Shown: positions 62,900 through 64,000 of the stretch, piece by piece
How the letters are laid out: each line of letters begins with the position of its first letter
How positions within the stretch are numbered: the first letter of the stretch is position 1
Origin: Streptomyces zingiberis
Lineage (GTDB): Bacteria; Actinomycetota; Actinomycetes; Streptomycetales; Streptomycetaceae
Direction: 5' to 3'
Assembly (NCBI RefSeq): GCF_012034935.1
Contig: NZ_JAATEN010000003.1
Coordinates: forward strand, 62,001 to 126,000
Length of the DNA: 64,000 nt
The notes under the pieces: model-generated
Databases searched by the model: none
Told to the model about the DNA's origin: nothing
Seen by the model: only the letters and a program-made list of their open reading frames with translations
Translations under genes and position numbers: made by a program

Positions 62900-63505
62900 T
62901 CAGCGCCCGGCGGCGTGGCCGTCGAGGAGCGGGGCCAGTTCGCGGGCGACGGTGGTGAGCGCCCGTGGGCTCTGCTCGGCGCGCGCGATGAGGATCGCGC
63001 CCTCCAGAGAGCTGATCATGAGGGTGGCCAGGGGTTCGGCGCGCTCCGCCGGTACGCCCAGCTCCGTCAGGGCCGCTGCCACGGGACGCGTCCAGTGCGC
63101 GAACGCGGCCGCGGCGCGTTCGCGGGTGGGCTCGGCGGTGTCCGCGCAGTCCACGGTCGCGGCGGCCACCGGGCACCCCGCGAGGCGTCCGGCCGTCTCG
63201 AACTCGTCCGTCCACTGGCGCACCATCGCCGCGAACAGCCCGCCCGGTGTGGGTTCGGGCAGCGCGGCGAGGAAGCGGGCGACGCGCCGGGCGGCGTAGT
63301 CGCCCGCCCAGTCCACGGCCTCGCCGACGAGCTGTGTCTTGCCGCCCGGGAAGTAGTGCTGGAGCGATCCGCGCGGGGCCTCCGCGTACGCGACGACGTC
63401 CCGCAGCCCCGTCGCGGCCACTCCGCGGCGGCGGATGAGCTGGGCGGCGGCGAACACCATCCGCTCGCGTGGGCCTCGTTCAGCTCCGGTGGTCACCGTG
63501 GTCAC
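62900..63505 (-). CDS. TetR-family regulator (LmrA/YxaF-like)
   Basis: 201 residues. The helix-turn-helix is RERMVFAAAQLIRRRGVAATGLRDVVAYAEAPRGSLQHYFPGGK, with the RGSLQHYFPGGKxxL signature of the LmrA/YxaF group. Its target is not evident. A GTG start is used. Confidence 0.88.
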   Translation of the reverse strand: MTTVTTGAERGPRERMVFAAAQLIRRRGVAATGLRDVVAYAEAPRGSLQHYFPGGKTQLVGEAVDWAGDYAARRVARFLAALPEPTPGGLFAAMVRQWTDEFETAGRLAGCPVAAATVDCADTAEPTRERAAAAFAHWTRPVAAALTELGVPAERAEPLATLMISSLEGAILIARAEQSPRALTTVARELAPLLDGHAAGR

Positions 63506-63759
63506 CGTCCCTCCGCGGAGTGGGGCCGTGGCGGCGCCATCCCGCTCGGTGGAGGGAGGACGGCGGGCCGGGCTTCGTGGTGGCGGCGCCCGGAGCCCTC
63601 GCCTGCCGGGCCGGCCGGTGCCGGGGCCTGTCCCCGCCGTACGCCGGCGTTCACGATAGTCCGCCGTGAGCCGCCAGGCGGCGGCCGGGCCGGACCCGGG
63701 GCCGGCCGCCCCTGACCCGGCCCCGGGTCCCGGTTCGGCCGCGCCACCCCGTCACCCCG

Positions 63760-64000
63760 TCACCCCGCCGCCTCGGCGGCGAAGGCCAGGACGACCAGGG
63801 TTCCGTTGCTCACGGCGTGGGCCAGGATCGGTACCCAGAGGTTCCGGTGGCGGTGCAGGAGCCAGGCGAAGAGCAGACCGGCGAAGAGCGCGCTGATGGT
63901 GTTGAAGACGCGCGGCAGGTGCACCAGCGCGAAGACGCCCGCCGACAGGACGACGGCGGTGACGGCGGGAAGCCGTGCGGCCAGCCCCTGGTAGAAGACG
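63760..64000 (-). CDS. CPBP-family intramembrane protease, C-terminal part
   Basis: The last 80 residues of a membrane protein whose start lies beyond the window. VFYQGLAARL, VLSAGVFALVHLPR and NLWVPILAHAVSNGT match the CPBP (CAAX-like) family, with His residues in ALVHLPR and LAHAVSN forming part of the active site. Confidence 0.8.
   Translation of the reverse strand, partial: VFYQGLAARLPAVTAVVLSAGVFALVHLPRVFNTISALFAGLLFAWLLHRHRNLWVPILAHAVSNGTLVVLAFAAEAAG

Overview
The window is high-GC actinobacterial chromosome, almost certainly Streptomyces. This rests on the extreme G+C of the flanking genes, frequent GTG starts, secreted hydrolases, many TetR/XRE regulators and IS types common in that genus. 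No taxonomic marker gene is present, so the species is not called.

Layout. 1-8.3 kb: chromosomal genes (DHA2-type MFS exporter with a TetR regulator, a secreted M6-type metalloprotease with a long Gly-Thr repeat, a FUSC-family membrane protein). 8.3-9.5 kb: a gene-poor border. 9.5-34.2 kb: the centrepiece, a Dpd (7-deazapurine-in-DNA) modification/restriction island. 34.7-45.4 kb: a preQ0/queuosine-precursor type transporter, then mobile and accessory DNA (an IS21-type element, an XRE regulator, hypothetical winged-helix proteins, a degenerate tyrosine-recombinase gene overlapping a DDE-like gene that is split by an IS5-type element, a tRNA-Arg). 45.4-49.8 kb: relic of a tRNA-Arg-integrated element (broken integrase, decayed tRNA 3' copy) containing an acetolactate synthase gene pair. 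50-64 kb: chromosomal genes (secreted alpha/beta hydrolases, an S9 peptidase, paired TetR regulators with shared operators, membrane proteins, an XRE-headed group, an aminoglycoside-phosphotransferase-like gene, a CPBP membrane protein cut by the window end).

How the island should work. queC-queE-queD-folE2 (minus strand) make preQ0 from GTP. The divergent plus-strand genes dpdC?-dpdB1-dpdA-dpdB2 would insert preQ0 into DNA (DpdA, a TGT-like DNA transglycosylase, with DGQHR proteins of the DpdB type) and convert it to the amido form (DpdC role, assigned by position). A separate eight-gene minus-strand operon, dpdE-F-G-H-I-J-K-D, with every junction overlapping, supplies helicases, an ATPase and a PLD-type protein, matching the restriction arm of the Salmonella system. 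The VUT-family transporter beyond dpdE would allow precursor salvage. Unusual points are two DpdB paralogs bracketing DpdA, a promoter-like motif shared by the preQ0 and restriction operons, and an inverted repeat bracketing the first modification gene's start codon.

All calls come from reading the sequence. No database search or alignment was run.
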